Shown here piece after piece: positions 8,731 to 18,007 of a stretch of DNA of 64,000 nucleotides. The notes beneath the pieces were generated by a model. It was not told the origin of the DNA and did not search any database. It worked only from the letters and a program-made list of their open reading frames with translations. The DNA is from Coralliovum pocilloporae (GTDB lineage: Bacteria > Pseudomonadota > Alphaproteobacteria > Rhizobiales > Cohaesibacteraceae), in contig NZ_CP132542.1 of NCBI RefSeq assembly GCF_030845175.1, positions 1,534,607 through 1,598,606 on the forward strand, read 5' to 3'. Numbering within the stretch: position 1 is the stretch's first letter; each line of letters opens with the position of its first letter. The position numbers and the translations under genes are program-made.

Positions 8731-9189
8731 CTATGTCGTGCCAGTGGACCCGAAACCACCTGCGCCTCTGTCGGTTTCATCGAGTGCGTTAACCTCGATA
8801 CAGTGGGCCTGTATGGTTTCTGCAATCACCATCTGCGCAATCCGGTCACCACGCCGGATCTCGAAGGCCTCGGCGCCGAGATTGACCAGCAGAACCTTCA
8901 CTTCCCCACGGTAATCGCTATCGATTGTGCCGGGTGCATTCAAAACGGTGACGCCATGCTTGGCAGCCAGGCCGGACCGTGGTCTGACCTGGGCTTCAAA
9001 CCCTTCCGGCAAGGCCATGGTCAGACCGGTGGGGACAGCACCCCGCGCCATGGGTTCAAGCACAAAAATCTCTCCCTCGGGCAAGGCAGCGCGCAGGTCC
9101 ATACCAGCGGAGCCTGTTGTCTCATAGGATGGAAGCGGCAGGCCTGATCCGTGGTCAAGCCGTCTGAAAGGAAGGTTTATTCTGGTCAT
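8731..9189 (-). CDS. dut: dUTP diphosphatase
   Basis: A 152-aa trimeric dUTPase that hydrolyses dUTP to dUMP, supplying the dTMP pathway and keeping uracil out of DNA. The conserved motifs are in order: AGMDLRA (motif 1), PRSGLA (motif 2), [11 protein letters not shown] (motif 3), [11 protein letters not shown] (motif 4), and the C-terminal glycine-rich arm [10 protein letters not shown] (motif 5) that closes over the substrate. It lies 4 bp after coaBC, and the coaBC-dut pairing is a common bacterial arrangement. Confidence 0.96.
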   Translation of the reverse strand: MTRINLPFRRLDHGSGLPLPSYETTGSAGMDLRAALPEGEIFVLEPMARGAVPTGLTMALPEGFEAQVRPRSGLAAKHGVTVLNAPGTIDSDYRGEVKVLLVNLGAEAFEIRRGDRIAQMVIAETIQAHCIEVNALDETDRGAGGFGSTGTT

Positions 9190-9193
9190 TCGG

Positions 9194-10399
9194 TCAATCC
9201 GTGAAGGTCTTCAGTGTCTTAGCCATCCGCTCGACCAGTCTGGTCGCCACATCAGTCTTTGTCATGTTTGGCCATTCCTCGACACCATCAGCATCAACAA
9301 TCCTGACGGAATTGTGGGAGCCTCCCATAATACCAGTTTCAGGTGAGACATCATTGGCGACAATCCAGTCTGCTTTCTTGCGATCCAGTTTGCCGCGCGC
9401 ATTCTCAACCACATCGTCAGTTTCAGCTGCAAAGCCGATCAGAAGCCTGGGCCGTTTCTCATGATGGCCAACGGTTTTCAGAATGTCGGGATTCTCGACA
9501 AAGGAGAGTTGCGGAGTGTCTCCACCGGGCTCCTTCTTGATCTTGGACTGTCCGGCTTCTGCGACCCTCCAGTCTGCAACAGCCGCTGTCATGACGGCCA
9601 GATCAACGGGCAGGGCCTGTTCCACCGCATCCAGCATTTCGCGGGCTGTTTCCACATGACGGGTTGTGACGCCGTAAGGATCAGGAATGGAAACAGGCCC
9701 CGAAATCAGCGTGACGGATGCTCCGGCGCGAGCCAGTGCTGCCGCAATCGCATGGCCCTGCTGGCCGGATGACCGGTTGGCGATATAGCGTACCGGGTCA
9801 ATCGGCTCATGGGTTGGCCCGGATGTAACAAGTGCCGTTTTGCCTCTGAGGTCGAGAGTGCTTCCAAAATAGGCATCAACGGCATCGGCAATCGCGTCTG
9901 GCTCTGCCATGCGGCCCGGTCCGAATTCGCCGCAGGCCATGTCACCCTCATCGGGGCCGACAAAATGGACACCATCGGACCTGAGAGTGGACAGATTGCG
10001 CTGGGTGGCCGGATGGGCCCACATCCGCACATTCATGGCAGGTGCTGCAAGCACGTCCGTATCAGTGGCAAGAAGCAGGGTAGAAGCCAGATCATCGGCC
10101 TGACCATGAGCCATCTTGGCCAGAAGATCGGCGGTCGCCGGGGCGATGACAATCAGGTCAGCAGAGCGCGACAGCTGAATATGGCCCATCTCCGCTTCAT
10201 CGGTCAGATCAAACAGATCCGTATGGACCCTGGTTCCGGTCAAAGCAGATACGGACAGGGGGGTGACGAATTCATGCGCGGCTCTGGTCATCACCGCGCT
10301 GACTTCGTAGCCGCGATCTTTCAGGCGTCTGATCAGCTCCAGTGATTTATAGGCTGCGATACCGCCTGCAATCATCAAGAGAATGCGCTTGCCGGACAT
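9194..10399 (-). CDS. coaBC: bifunctional phosphopantothenoylcysteine decarboxylase/phosphopantothenate-cysteine ligase
   Basis: A 401-aa two-domain enzyme of coenzyme A synthesis. The N-terminal CoaC flavoprotein half (about 1-185) has [11 protein letters not shown], the APAMNVRMW substrate clamp region and the [11 protein letters not shown] flap with its catalytic cysteine. The C-terminal CoaB half (about 190-400) has [23 protein letters not shown], binding CTP and 4'-phosphopantothenate. It is transcribed with ubiB upstream (53 bp apart) and dut downstream. Confidence 0.96.
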   Translation of the reverse strand: MSGKRILLMIAGGIAAYKSLELIRRLKDRGYEVSAVMTRAAHEFVTPLSVSALTGTRVHTDLFDLTDEAEMGHIQLSRSADLIVIAPATADLLAKMAHGQADDLASTLLLATDTDVLAAPAMNVRMWAHPATQRNLSTLRSDGVHFVGPDEGDMACGEFGPGRMAEPDAIADAVDAYFGSTLDLRGKTALVTSGPTHEPIDPVRYIANRSSGQQGHAIAAALARAGASVTLISGPVSIPDPYGVTTRHVETAREMLDAVEQALPVDLAVMTAAVADWRVAEAGQSKIKKEPGGDTPQLSFVENPDILKTVGHHEKRPRLLIGFAAETDDVVENARGKLDRKKADWIVANDVSPETGIMGGSHNSVRIVDADGVEEWPNMTKTDVATRLVERMAKTLKTFTD

Positions 10400-10452
10400 G
10401 TCTGAACTCCTGACGACCCGAGACTTTGGGGCTCCGGTCAGATGGCGTCATA

Positions 10453-12033
10453 TCACCAGAGATAGGGTTCCACTGCAAGGGCAGCCAGTGCGGCGGCAAT
10501 GACCCAGAGCGCGATACGGCCAGATCGTGTGCGCCGGGCCTCATTGGCACCTATGCGGTCGACGGTTTCGGGCGCCAGCCGGAACCCGGTTTCAGCCATG
10601 GACGCCATCTCGTCAGACAGGCGCTCGGCGCGCTCAGCAAGCTCTGGCAGGGATTCGACCAGTCGACCCACGGCACCAAGACTGTCTGCAGCCTGTTCAA
10701 GCCGCCCGGCCGGGCCCAGATTACGGGTCATCCAGTCACGCACCACCGGCTCCGCCGTCTTCCACATATTGAGATCCGGATCGAGCATCCGGGCCACGCC
10801 CTCGGTCACCACCATGGTCTTCTGAAGCATCAGCAGCTGCGGCTGGGTCTTCATGTCAAACACATCGGTGAATTCAAACAGCTGGCCAAGCAGGCGGGCC
10901 ATGGAGATTTCGCTGGCATTGCGGCCCTGCAAAGGCTCTCCGATGGAACGCAGAGCCTGGGCGAACATCTCCACATCCTGGTGCGGCGGTACATAGCCGA
11001 CTTCGAAATGAACTTCCGAGACCCGTCGATAATCACGGGTGATAAAGCCGTAGAGAATCTCGGCAAGGGCGCGGCGCTCATGTTTTGGCAGCCTTCCCAT
11101 GATGCCGAAATCAACGGCAACGATATCACCGTCTGCAACAAACAGATTGCCCGGATGCATGTCGGCATGGAAGAAACCGTCCCGCATGGCATGGCGCAGA
11201 AAGCTCTGCATCACCTGTGCGGCAAGCGCCTTGCGGTCAAGACCGGCTTCTTCGATTGCCTCCAGATCCGTCAGCTTGATTCCATCGACCCATTCCAGGG
11301 TCAGAACGGCCTTACCCGACCGCTCCCAGAACACATCCGGCACATGAAAGCCCGGATCCTCCTGTACATTGTCAGCCATTTCGGAAAGGGCAGCGGCCTC
11401 AAACCGGAAATCCATCTCAAAATCAACGGACCGGGCCAGTGTCTCAATCGTATCCACCGGGCGGAGGCGGCGGGATGGCGGATGAAAAAGCTCAATCATC
11501 CGGGCCGCAAACAGGAAGGCTTTCAGGTCACGGCGAAATTTCCGACGGACGCCCGGACGGAGCACCTTGACGGCGACAGATTTCGGGCCGTCTTCGGTCT
11601 CGATTGTCGCTTTGTGAACCTGGGCGATGGAGGCGGCAGCCACCGGGGTGCTGAAATCGGAAAAGAGTTTTGAGACAGGCCTGCCCAGTTCCTGTTCAAT
11701 CCGGAGGCGGGCTTTCTCGTCACCAAAGTCGGCGATCCGGTCCTGAAGCTGTTCCAGATGGGCTGCCATGGTTTTACCGACCACATCCGGTCGTGTGGCC
11801 ATAAACTGGCCAAGCTTGACATAGGACGGGCCGAGCCGGTTGAGTGCACCGCTGAGGCTGTCGGAGACCGATGTTTCAGAGAGGCCCGAGCGCTCCACCA
11901 GACGGGCGGTCCGCAACAGCAGGCGGGCTGGCAGGGGCAGACCCTCGGTCGGGGCCAGGCGCAGGACGCCCTCCCGCGCAAAGACATAGCCCACGCGAAC
12001 CAGCCGGAACGGAAGAGTAAGAGTGGCGAGCAT
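10453..12033 (-). CDS. ubiB: UbiB-family protein required for ubiquinone biosynthesis
   Basis: A 526-aa atypical kinase-like ATPase (ABC1/ADCK/UbiB family) needed for ubiquinone synthesis, probably by extracting or presenting membrane-bound quinone intermediates. Visible features are the family KxGQ motif in PSYVKLGQFMATRPD, the AVKVLRPGVR nucleotide-binding lysine region, the HADMHPGNLF catalytic-loop equivalent and VAVDFGIMG (DFG equivalent). A C-terminal membrane anchor covers about 507-526. The start overlaps the ubiE stop by one base (TGATG), which points to translational coupling. Confidence 0.95.
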   Translation of the reverse strand: MLATLTLPFRLVRVGYVFAREGVLRLAPTEGLPLPARLLLRTARLVERSGLSETSVSDSLSGALNRLGPSYVKLGQFMATRPDVVGKTMAAHLEQLQDRIADFGDEKARLRIEQELGRPVSKLFSDFSTPVAAASIAQVHKATIETEDGPKSVAVKVLRPGVRRKFRRDLKAFLFAARMIELFHPPSRRLRPVDTIETLARSVDFEMDFRFEAAALSEMADNVQEDPGFHVPDVFWERSGKAVLTLEWVDGIKLTDLEAIEEAGLDRKALAAQVMQSFLRHAMRDGFFHADMHPGNLFVADGDIVAVDFGIMGRLPKHERRALAEILYGFITRDYRRVSEVHFEVGYVPPHQDVEMFAQALRSIGEPLQGRNASEISMARLLGQLFEFTDVFDMKTQPQLLMLQKTMVVTEGVARMLDPDLNMWKTAEPVVRDWMTRNLGPAGRLEQAADSLGAVGRLVESLPELAERAERLSDEMASMAETGFRLAPETVDRIGANEARRTRSGRIALWVIAAALAALAVEPYLW

Positions 12034-12815
12034 CAGAGTTTGTAACCGGAATGAATGGCAGCGATGCCGCCGGACAGATTACGCCAGGTAACGCGGGAGA
12101 ACCCGGCTTCCTCAATCATCGCGCCAAACCGGTGCTGATTGGGAAACTGACGGATTGATTCCACCAGATACTGGTATGGCTGACCATCGCCCGTAACCAT
12201 TTCGCCGATTTTCGGGATCGCACCAAAGGAAAAGGCGTCATAAACCTTATCCAGTACAGGCATCTCGACTTCAGAGAATTCAAGGCACATGAACCGGCCA
12301 CCCCGTTTCAGCACCCGATGGGCTTCCCTGAGAGCCTTGTCGATACGGGGAACGTTACGAATGCCAAAAGCGATCGTATAGGCGTCGAACTCGCCCGGAC
12401 CGTAGGGCAGGTCCTCGGCGTTACCAACCACGAAATCAGTCTGTTTCGATAGGGACCGCGCCTTTGCCCTGTCCTTGCCCACCCGCAGCATGGATTCATT
12501 GATATCTGTAACCCGCACGTGGGCCGATCCGCGCGAGGCTTCGACGATGCGAAAAGCGATGTCACCGGTGCCGCCTGCCACATCAATGGTGCGATAGGAG
12601 TGCTTGCCGGATTTGGGCGGGCACAGCCAGGCAATCATGGCGTCTTTCCAGAGCCTGTGCATGCCACCGGACATCAGGTCATTCATCAGGTCATAGCGCT
12701 CTGCCACCTTGTGAAAGACATCATTCACAAGGCCCTGCTTGTCACCAAGCGGGACGGTCTGAAACCCGAATGAAGCTGTATCGGATTGTGCAGTCCCGGT
12801 TTTTTGTGCAGTCAT
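12033..12815 (-). CDS. ubiE: ubiquinone/menaquinone biosynthesis C-methyltransferase
   Basis: A 260-aa SAM-dependent methyltransferase for the C-methylation step of ubiquinone (and menaquinone where present). The SAM-binding motif [12 protein letters not shown] is at about 82-93. The UbiE signature regions [17 protein letters not shown] and the later [23 protein letters not shown] are present. It is the first gene of ubiE-ubiB-coaBC-dut on the minus strand and is divergent from mutM, in the arrangement common in alphaproteobacteria. Confidence 0.96.
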   Translation of the reverse strand: MTAQKTGTAQSDTASFGFQTVPLGDKQGLVNDVFHKVAERYDLMNDLMSGGMHRLWKDAMIAWLCPPKSGKHSYRTIDVAGGTGDIAFRIVEASRGSAHVRVTDINESMLRVGKDRAKARSLSKQTDFVVGNAEDLPYGPGEFDAYTIAFGIRNVPRIDKALREAHRVLKRGGRFMCLEFSEVEMPVLDKVYDAFSFGAIPKIGEMVTGDGQPYQYLVESIRQFPNQHRFGAMIEEAGFSRVTWRNLSGGIAAIHSGYKL

Positions 12816-12885
12816 TGAATCGGTGCTTTCGCATCATGCTGTCATCCCTGATCATCAGGAACGCACTTATCTGGTCGCGGCGGAC

Positions 12886-12913
12886 CCTATAACAAAGCCA
12901 TGCAAGTGCCAAG
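12886..12913 (-). promoter_or_regulatory. possible promoter of ubiE-ubiB-coaBC-dut
   Basis: Read on the minus strand, CTTGGC (12913-12908) precedes TATAGG (12891-12886) with 16 nt between. The position is about 70 nt before the ubiE start. It resembles the alphaproteobacterial housekeeping pattern but is not a perfect match. Confidence 0.35.
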
Positions 12914-12985
12914 CGCACCATTGACGCGGGCGGGCGATTTCGGTCATCTCAGCATCAATATGGTTATCAGTGCCGGAGGATTGTC

Positions 12986-13867
12986 ATGCCAGAGCTGCCG
13001 GAAGTGGAAACAGTCAGAAGTGGTCTTGCCCCTGTTCTTGAAAGCCAGAGGCTGGAGCAGGTCGATGTAAACCGGCCGGATCTGCGGTTTCCGTTTCCTG
13101 ACCAGTTTGCCGAAAGGCTTGAAGGGCGGTGTTGTACCGCGCTCGGTCGGCGGTCAAAATATCTTCTGATGGATCTGGATGATGGCTCTGTGGTGGTCAT
13201 GCATCTGGGCATGTCCGGTTCATTCCGGGTCGTCACGGCTGAAGAAGCGCGTCAACCCGGTTCCTTTCATCATGAGCGGTCAAAGAATGAAGCGCATGAT
13301 CATGTGGTCTTTCACCTGAAAAGCGGTGATCGGGTTATCTATAATGATCCGCGCCGGTTTGGTTTCATGGACCTCATCCGTCGGGAAGACCTGCCGGAGC
13401 ACAAGTTCTTCAGGGCGCTTGGAGTTGAGCCGACTGGGAATGCCCTCGGTGCGGATTATCTGGCAGCACGGTTTGCCGGTCGCAAGGCCCCGCTGAAATC
13501 GGTTCTCCTGGATCAGAGCATCATTGCCGGGCTGGGCAATATCTATGTCTGCGAATCGCTCTGGCGTTCAGGACTGGCTCCGGACCGGGCAGCCGCGACC
13601 CTGGTTCGCAAGGACGGCAAGCCGCGAAAGTCCCTGATCACTCTGACGGGCCATATCCGTGCCGTCATCGCAGACGCAATTGCAGCAGGGGGCTCTTCGC
13701 TGAAGGATTATGTCCATGCGGACGGGTCGCTCGGTTATTTTCAGCACAGTTTCTCGGTTTATGACCGGGAGAATGAACCGTGCCGCACTGAGGCGTGTGA
13801 CGGTGTCATCAATCGCATGGTCCAGAGTGGGCGTTCTACATTCTATTGCCCGTCCTGTCAGAAGTGA
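12986..13867 (+). CDS. mutM: formamidopyrimidine-DNA glycosylase
   Basis: A 293-aa bifunctional glycosylase/AP lyase that removes 8-oxoguanine and formamidopyrimidines. The mature N-terminus P-E-L-P-E-V-E-T-V supplies the catalytic Pro2 and Glu3, so the start is secure. The H2TH region includes [17 protein letters not shown]. The C-terminal zinc finger is C-x4-C-x16-C-x2-C (CRTEAC to CPSC). GGAGG stands 6 nt before the ATG. The short C-terminus ends right after the zinc finger, as normal. Confidence 0.97.
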   Translation: MPELPEVETVRSGLAPVLESQRLEQVDVNRPDLRFPFPDQFAERLEGRCCTALGRRSKYLLMDLDDGSVVVMHLGMSGSFRVVTAEEARQPGSFHHERSKNEAHDHVVFHLKSGDRVIYNDPRRFGFMDLIRREDLPEHKFFRALGVEPTGNALGADYLAARFAGRKAPLKSVLLDQSIIAGLGNIYVCESLWRSGLAPDRAAATLVRKDGKPRKSLITLTGHIRAVIADAIAAGGSSLKDYVHADGSLGYFQHSFSVYDRENEPCRTEACDGVINRMVQSGRSTFYCPSCQK

Positions 13868-13973
13868 TCCGGCACGGGATCGCAGAAGGTCGGACTTGCG
13901 TCTCACCCTCGCCTTGGGTAGCTCTACCTGTATTGAATTTGGATATCAGCTCTGAGTGGAAGGCCGAAACGTC

Positions 13974-14747
13974 ATGGCATTTGAAAATATCCTCGTTGAA
14001 ACGCGCGGCAATGTGGGGCTTATCACCCTCAATCGTCCAAAGGCGCTGAACGCCCTGAATGGCAAGATCGTTGAAGAGATCACCACAGCGCTGCAGGCCT
14101 TCGATACCAATGATGATGTGGGCTGCATGGTTCTGACCGGTTCGGAAAAAGCCTTTGCTGCGGGCGCTGACATCAAGGAAATGCAGTCGCTGGATTATGT
14201 CACGGCCTATACAGGTGACTTCCTCACGTCCTGGGACGCCATTACCAAGGTCCGGAAACCGGTCATTGCCGCTGTTGCGGGCTATGCGCTTGGCGGTGGC
14301 TGCGAGATTGCCATGATGTGCGATTTTATCCTCGCGGCCGACAATGCAAAATTTGGCCAGCCGGAAGTTCAGCTGGGCGTGATGCCTGGTGCTGGCGGCA
14401 GCCAGCGCCTTACACGGTTTGTCGGCAAGTCCAAGGCGATGGAAATGAACCTGACGGGCCGGATGATGGATGCCGAGGAGGCTGAGCGTGCCGGACTTGT
14501 GTCCCGGATCATTCCGCTGGATGAGCTCGTGGATGAGGCTGTAAAGACAGCCCAGAAGATTGCTGAATTCTCTCGCGCCTCTATTCTGATGACCAAGGAA
14601 GCGGTCAATCGGTCCTATGAGGTTCCCCTCTCTGAGGGCACGCGGTTTGAACGACGGCTGTTCCAGTCTCTCTTCTCAACGGAGGATCAGAAAGAGGGTA
14701 TGGCGGCCTTTGTCGAGAAGCGAAAGCCAAACTTCGAAAACAGATAG
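13974..14747 (+). CDS. enoyl-CoA hydratase
   Basis: A 257-aa crotonase-fold enzyme that hydrates 2-enoyl-CoA in fatty-acid beta-oxidation or related pathways. The oxyanion-hole segments are [11 protein letters not shown] and [16 protein letters not shown]. The two catalytic glutamates expected for hydratases are at GGGCE and [13 protein letters not shown]. An upstream in-frame ATG at 13956 is less likely: the ATG at 13974 has GGAAGG about 10 nt upstream and begins the usual MAFENILVE. Its position between mutM and rpsT-dnaA is a recurring alphaproteobacterial arrangement; specificity is not known. Confidence 0.93.
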   Translation: MAFENILVETRGNVGLITLNRPKALNALNGKIVEEITTALQAFDTNDDVGCMVLTGSEKAFAAGADIKEMQSLDYVTAYTGDFLTSWDAITKVRKPVIAAVAGYALGGGCEIAMMCDFILAADNAKFGQPEVQLGVMPGAGGSQRLTRFVGKSKAMEMNLTGRMMDAEEAERAGLVSRIIPLDELVDEAVKTAQKIAEFSRASILMTKEAVNRSYEVPLSEGTRFERRLFQSLFSTEDQKEGMAAFVEKRKPNFENR

Positions 14748-14757
14748 CGGAAACCCG

Positions 14758-14786
14758 TTGACGCGGCCAGCCGGACTGACTATAAC
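14758..14786 (+). promoter_or_regulatory. strong sigma-70-type promoter for rpsT
   Basis: TTGACG (14758-14763), 17-nt spacer, TATAAC (14781-14786): the best housekeeping-promoter match I noticed in the window. Transcription would start near 14793, leaving a leader of about 130 nt before rpsT that contains the hairpin GGCGAG-ATG-CTCGCC (14801-14815). Confidence 0.7.
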
Positions 14787-14924
14787 CAGCGCCGACTGGT
14801 GGCGAGATGCTCGCCGCCCCGCATGCCTGTTGCCGATCTCAGGGATCTTGGCGTTCAGGCTCTCTTAGTGATCATGAGGGTCATCGAAAGATGACCTGGC
14901 CAGCGAAACAGGAAAGGCTGATCC

Positions 14925-15191
14925 ATGGCCAATACACCTTCGGCCAAGAAGGCCGTTCGCAAGATTGCCGCTCGGACGGCCGTCAATAAATCTCGCCGCA
15001 CCCGCATGCGCGGTTTTATCCGCAAAGTGGAAGAGGCTCTTGCCTCCGGCGATTCCAGCGCAGCAGCAGCAGCGTTCAAGGCAGCTCAGTCCGAGATCAT
15101 GACGGCTGTCAGCAAAGGCATCGTGCACAAGAACACTGCGTCTCGCAAAGTGTCTCGTCTGAATGCCCGCGTGAAAGCACTCAGCGCCTGA
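14925..15191 (+). CDS. rpsT: 30S ribosomal protein S20
   Basis: An 88-aa basic protein that binds 16S rRNA in the small subunit. It begins with the typical [25 protein letters not shown] and ends with [18 protein letters not shown], the conserved S20 C-terminal helix. It has its own strong promoter upstream and a clear intrinsic terminator downstream, so it is probably a single-gene transcript. The rpsT-dnaA neighbourhood is frequent in alphaproteobacteria. Confidence 0.98.
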   Translation: MANTPSAKKAVRKIAARTAVNKSRRTRMRGFIRKVEEALASGDSSAAAAAFKAAQSEIMTAVSKGIVHKNTASRKVSRLNARVKALSA

Positions 15192-15217
15192 TTTTTCGAC
15201 GCTATAGCCTTTTGTAG

Positions 15218-15240
15218 AGCCCGGCTTTTGCCGGGCTTTT
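15218..15240 (+). terminator. intrinsic terminator of rpsT
   Basis: AGCCCGGC (15218-15225), loop TTTT, GCCGGGCT (15230-15237), followed by a T-rich tail. It is a perfect 8-bp stem 27 bp after the rpsT stop. Confidence 0.9.
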
Positions 15241-15249
15241 ATTTGCCAG

Positions 15250-15850
15250 AACGCCTGCTTTTCTAACCTCCGGTTGTGTCTTCAGTCGCTCGCCCAATCA
15301 GGGGGAGGTAATATGGTAAGAGAGTGGCGTGGCAAAATTATCTCTTTAATATCAAATGCTTATCCATATGATGTTAAAGAGTGTGATGTGGATAGGGGAT
15401 TCGAGACGAGTCAATATCTGACAAAAATATTTTTTGTCGGCTTCGTAGAATCGCAGTGCGGGTAATCGCTCAGACCCGTGAATCCATTGAGTCAAAAGGC
15501 GTTAGGGGATGGGGCCGCGAATTTGCGTGATTGATGAGGCGGGTTTCATGGGTATATGAGGTCATTTGCGACGTTTGAGTCTGTTGCGCGAGCCCATTTG
15601 CCGGTGTATCTTCCAATTATCGATTGGGGCAAGTAATACCGAGAGTAACGCGAGTTCGATCTAGTCGTCTTTGCCGATTCCTGGCAAAGCAATCAGTATA
15701 GTTGTGTCGATCAAAAGTATGTCTTGAAGATATACTTGGCTAACCATTTTGCGCTTTGCGCAAAGTCCTTGTTCCGTTTTGCTCGGGGCGCATTTATAAA
15801 GCTGCCGGAAGGTTTAAGCACATTCCTTGATTGGAGTGAGAGGGAAAACT
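15250..15850. other. dnaA-upstream regulatory region with GANTC cluster and DnaA-box-like sites
   Basis: About 600 bp without a convincing gene. Seven GANTC sites (CcrM-type methylation) begin at 15398, 15408, 15448, 15480, 15489, 15577 and 15676. DnaA-box-like sequences are TTATCCATA (15360-15368) and TGTGGATAG (15387-15395, reverse strand CTATCCACA), each one mismatch from TTATCCACA. Other palindromes: A+T-rich GACAAAA-ATATT-TTTTGTC (15420-15438), CTTTGCC/GGCAAAG (15669-15689, with a GANTC in the loop) and TTTGCGCAAA (15755-15764). It could be the chromosomal origin or a methylation-controlled dnaA promoter region; sequence alone does not decide. Confidence 0.6.
15313..15465 (+). CDS. possible 50-aa small ORF with strong ribosome-binding site (doubtful)
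   Basis: An ATG at 15313 is preceded at good spacing by GGGGGAGG, an excellent Shine-Dalgarno, and opens 50 codons starting M-V-R-E-W-R-G-K. Against coding: it uses codons that the surrounding genes mostly avoid (AGA, AGG, ATA twice, TTA), it contains DnaA-box-like and GANTC sites, and it shows no recognisable domain. I list it because the ribosome-binding site is striking. Confidence 0.2.
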   Translation: MVREWRGKIISLISNAYPYDVKECDVDRGFETSQYLTKIFFVGFVESQCG

Positions 15851-16297
15851 ATGTCTGAACGTTCAGATTTGCCTTATGCGGGAGACATTTCTGTAGCTGA
15901 GCTCGGGGAGCGCCTGGGTGAAGATAGCAACGCTGTGCTGATTGATGTGCGCACGCAGGCCGAATGGGCTTTTGTGGGCGTGCCTGATCTCTCAGAAGCA
16001 GGGCGCGATCCGCTCTTTCTCGAATGGCAGTCTTTTCCGGGCGGACAGCAGAATGGACAGTTTGTCGACCTGCTGACACAGGCGCTTGGTGCAAACGGTC
16101 TCGGCAAGGAGACAGCACTTTATTTTCTATGTCGGTCCGGAGCCAGAAGTGCGGCTGCGGCAGCTGCTATGACGCAGGCTGGCTTCAAGGCCTGCTTCAA
16201 CATTGCGGAAGGGTTTGAAGGACCGATGGATCAGGATGGGCATCGCGGCACGGTTTCGGGCTGGAAACAGTGCGGACTGCCCTGGCGGCAATCATAA
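15851..16297 (+). CDS. rhodanese-like domain protein
   Basis: A 148-aa single-domain rhodanese homologue (sulphurtransferase fold). The active-site loop CRSGARSA (about 98-105) keeps the catalytic cysteine and the C-x-x-G-x-R pattern, so persulphide chemistry is possible. [19 protein letters not shown] is the family's entry motif. The ATG at 15851 follows AGAGGGA at good spacing; a TTG at 15827 is less likely. It ends 164 bp before the chosen dnaA start in the same direction, so it may share transcription with dnaA. Its sulphur donor and acceptor are unknown. Confidence 0.88.
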   Translation: MSERSDLPYAGDISVAELGERLGEDSNAVLIDVRTQAEWAFVGVPDLSEAGRDPLFLEWQSFPGGQQNGQFVDLLTQALGANGLGKETALYFLCRSGARSAAAAAAMTQAGFKACFNIAEGFEGPMDQDGHRGTVSGWKQCGLPWRQS

Positions 16298-16461
16298 CAG
16301 AACGTTTTGAAGGACAGGTTCCTTTCAAGAGGCCAAACGTGACAAAAACACTGCAACAACAAGAAGAGAGACAGGCGTTTCAGGCGCATCTGTCTGATTC
16401 CGTTAGACACTGCACAGAGGTTGGGGTGACCGATTGCAATGAAACAAACGCGGGGGTGGGT

Positions 16462-17910
16462 ATGACATTAGAACAGACCGGTGAAGATCACTGGAAGCGC
16501 GTAAAACAGAAGCTGCGCCGTGAGCTGGGAGAAGATGTCTTCTCCAGCTGGTTTGCCAGCGTTGATCTGGAAGAGCGCTCCAATGGGACTGTTCATCTGT
16601 CTGTTCCGACCCGGTTCCTGAAATCCTGGATTCAGTCTCACTATCGTGAGCGTCTGATGTCCGTCTGGCAGGGCGAGTGCGAGGATGTTCAGCAGATCGA
16701 ACTGACCGTTCGTGGTGCAATCAGGCAACGTCCGACCCGCCTGCAGCGCCCCGGCGCGCCAAAATCGATCCCGGTTCGTCAGGCGCAGGTGCCGACAGCA
16801 GGTGTTGAGGCATCTGCTGGAACGACATCCTTCAAGGGAACGACAGAGTCTGAAGATCTGCTCGGTGGTTCACCGCTCGATGCGCGCCTGACCTTTGACA
16901 GCTTTGTCATCGGTGGCTGCAACACTCTGGCCCATGCGGCTGCAAAACAGGTTGCTGAAGCGCCCAAAGGTGCTCCGGCTACATTCAATCCGCTTTATCT
17001 TCATGCCTCTGTTGGCCTGGGTAAAACCCACCTTCTGCAGGCCATAGCCTGGCATGCCCGTGAGCGGACCCCTGAGCGTCGCGTCCTGTATCTGACGGCT
17101 GAACGCTTCATGTACCGGTTTGTGGCCGCGTTGAAAAACCAGAGTGCTATCGCATTCAAGGATGCCCTGCGCGATATTGATCTGCTTTTGATCGACGATC
17201 TGCAGTTCCTGCAGGGTAAATCCATCCAGCAGGAGTTCTGCCATACGCTGAATTCCCTGATCGACGGAGCCCGCCAGGTGGTTGTGGCATCAGATCGCCC
17301 ACCGGTAGAGCTTGAATCGCTTGATGAGCGGGTGCGCTCTCGTCTGGCCGGGGGTCTGGTTGCCGAGATTGCTGATCTCGACAGCGAAATGCGTCGTGCC
17401 ATCCTGCTGAACCGCGCGCGTGCCGCCATGGGCAAACATCCGGGCCTCGATATCCCGGATCCGGTTCTCGATCATGTGGCCCGAATCGTTTCGTCCAATG
17501 GGCGCGATCTGGATGGTGCCTTTAATCGCCTGATGGCGCATAACCAGCTGACTGGTGCGCCAATCACACTGGATATGGTGGATACGGCTCTCCGTGATCT
17601 GTTGCGGAACAAGGAGCCGAAGCGCGTTCGTATTGAAGATATTCAGCGGATTGTCTCAAAGCACTTCAATGTGTCCCGGGCCGATCTCCTGTCGTCCAGA
17701 AGAACCCGGGTGATTGTCCGCCCGCGCCAGATCGCCATGTATCTCGCCAAAATTCTGACGCCGCGCTCGCTTCCTGAGATCGGACGTCGCTTTGGCGGCC
17801 GCGATCACACGACGGTTCTGCATGCGGTGCGGAAGATTGAGGATCTGATCAAGACGGATCAGGCCCTCCATCAGGAAATCGAAAGTCTGCGTCGTGAGGC
17901 AGAGGAATAG
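16462..17910 (+). CDS. dnaA: chromosomal replication initiator protein DnaA
   Basis: A 482-aa AAA+ initiator that binds DnaA boxes and melts the origin. Domain I starts [22 protein letters not shown], followed by a variable linker of about 75 aa. The AAA+ core has Walker A VGLGKTH, Walker [11 protein letters not shown] and sensor and arginine-finger regions. Domain IV carries the DnaA signature [15 protein letters not shown]. The reading frame is open upstream to a GTG at 16270 inside the rhodanese gene; those 64 residues (K-T-L-Q-Q-Q-E-E-R and so on) do not look like DnaA, so I start at ATG 16462. The 164-nt leader contains one more GANTC (16394-16398). Confidence 0.96.
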   Translation: MTLEQTGEDHWKRVKQKLRRELGEDVFSSWFASVDLEERSNGTVHLSVPTRFLKSWIQSHYRERLMSVWQGECEDVQQIELTVRGAIRQRPTRLQRPGAPKSIPVRQAQVPTAGVEASAGTTSFKGTTESEDLLGGSPLDARLTFDSFVIGGCNTLAHAAAKQVAEAPKGAPATFNPLYLHASVGLGKTHLLQAIAWHARERTPERRVLYLTAERFMYRFVAALKNQSAIAFKDALRDIDLLLIDDLQFLQGKSIQQEFCHTLNSLIDGARQVVVASDRPPVELESLDERVRSRLAGGLVAEIADLDSEMRRAILLNRARAAMGKHPGLDIPDPVLDHVARIVSSNGRDLDGAFNRLMAHNQLTGAPITLDMVDTALRDLLRNKEPKRVRIEDIQRIVSKHFNVSRADLLSSRRTRVIVRPRQIAMYLAKILTPRSLPEIGRRFGGRDHTTVLHAVRKIEDLIKTDQALHQEIESLRREAEE

Positions 17911-17934
17911 ATCCTGTATTTTCAGATATAACAG

Positions 17935-17968
17935 AAAGGCCGCGTTCCTGAGGAACGCGGCCTTTTTT
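17935..17968. terminator. strong intrinsic terminator after dnaA
   Basis: GGCCGCGTTCC (17938-17948), loop TGA, GGAACGCGGCC (17952-17962), then six T. The AAA before the stem makes it potentially bidirectional for the convergent dehydrogenase gene. Confidence 0.93.
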
Positions 17969-18007
17969 GCTGTTTAAACCTTAAAAGCAAACTGTAATAT
18001 CAGTGAC

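Noticed and set aside
10426-11673. A 415-codon plus-strand open frame opposite ubiB
   Set aside because: Shadow of ubiB; its translation is low in conserved motifs and rich in His/Gly typical of antisense frames.
15250-15850. Definite chromosomal origin
   Set aside because: GANTC cluster and DnaA-like boxes fit, but boxes are imperfect and many relatives have the origin elsewhere; CtrA-type TTAA-N7-TTAA sites were not found.
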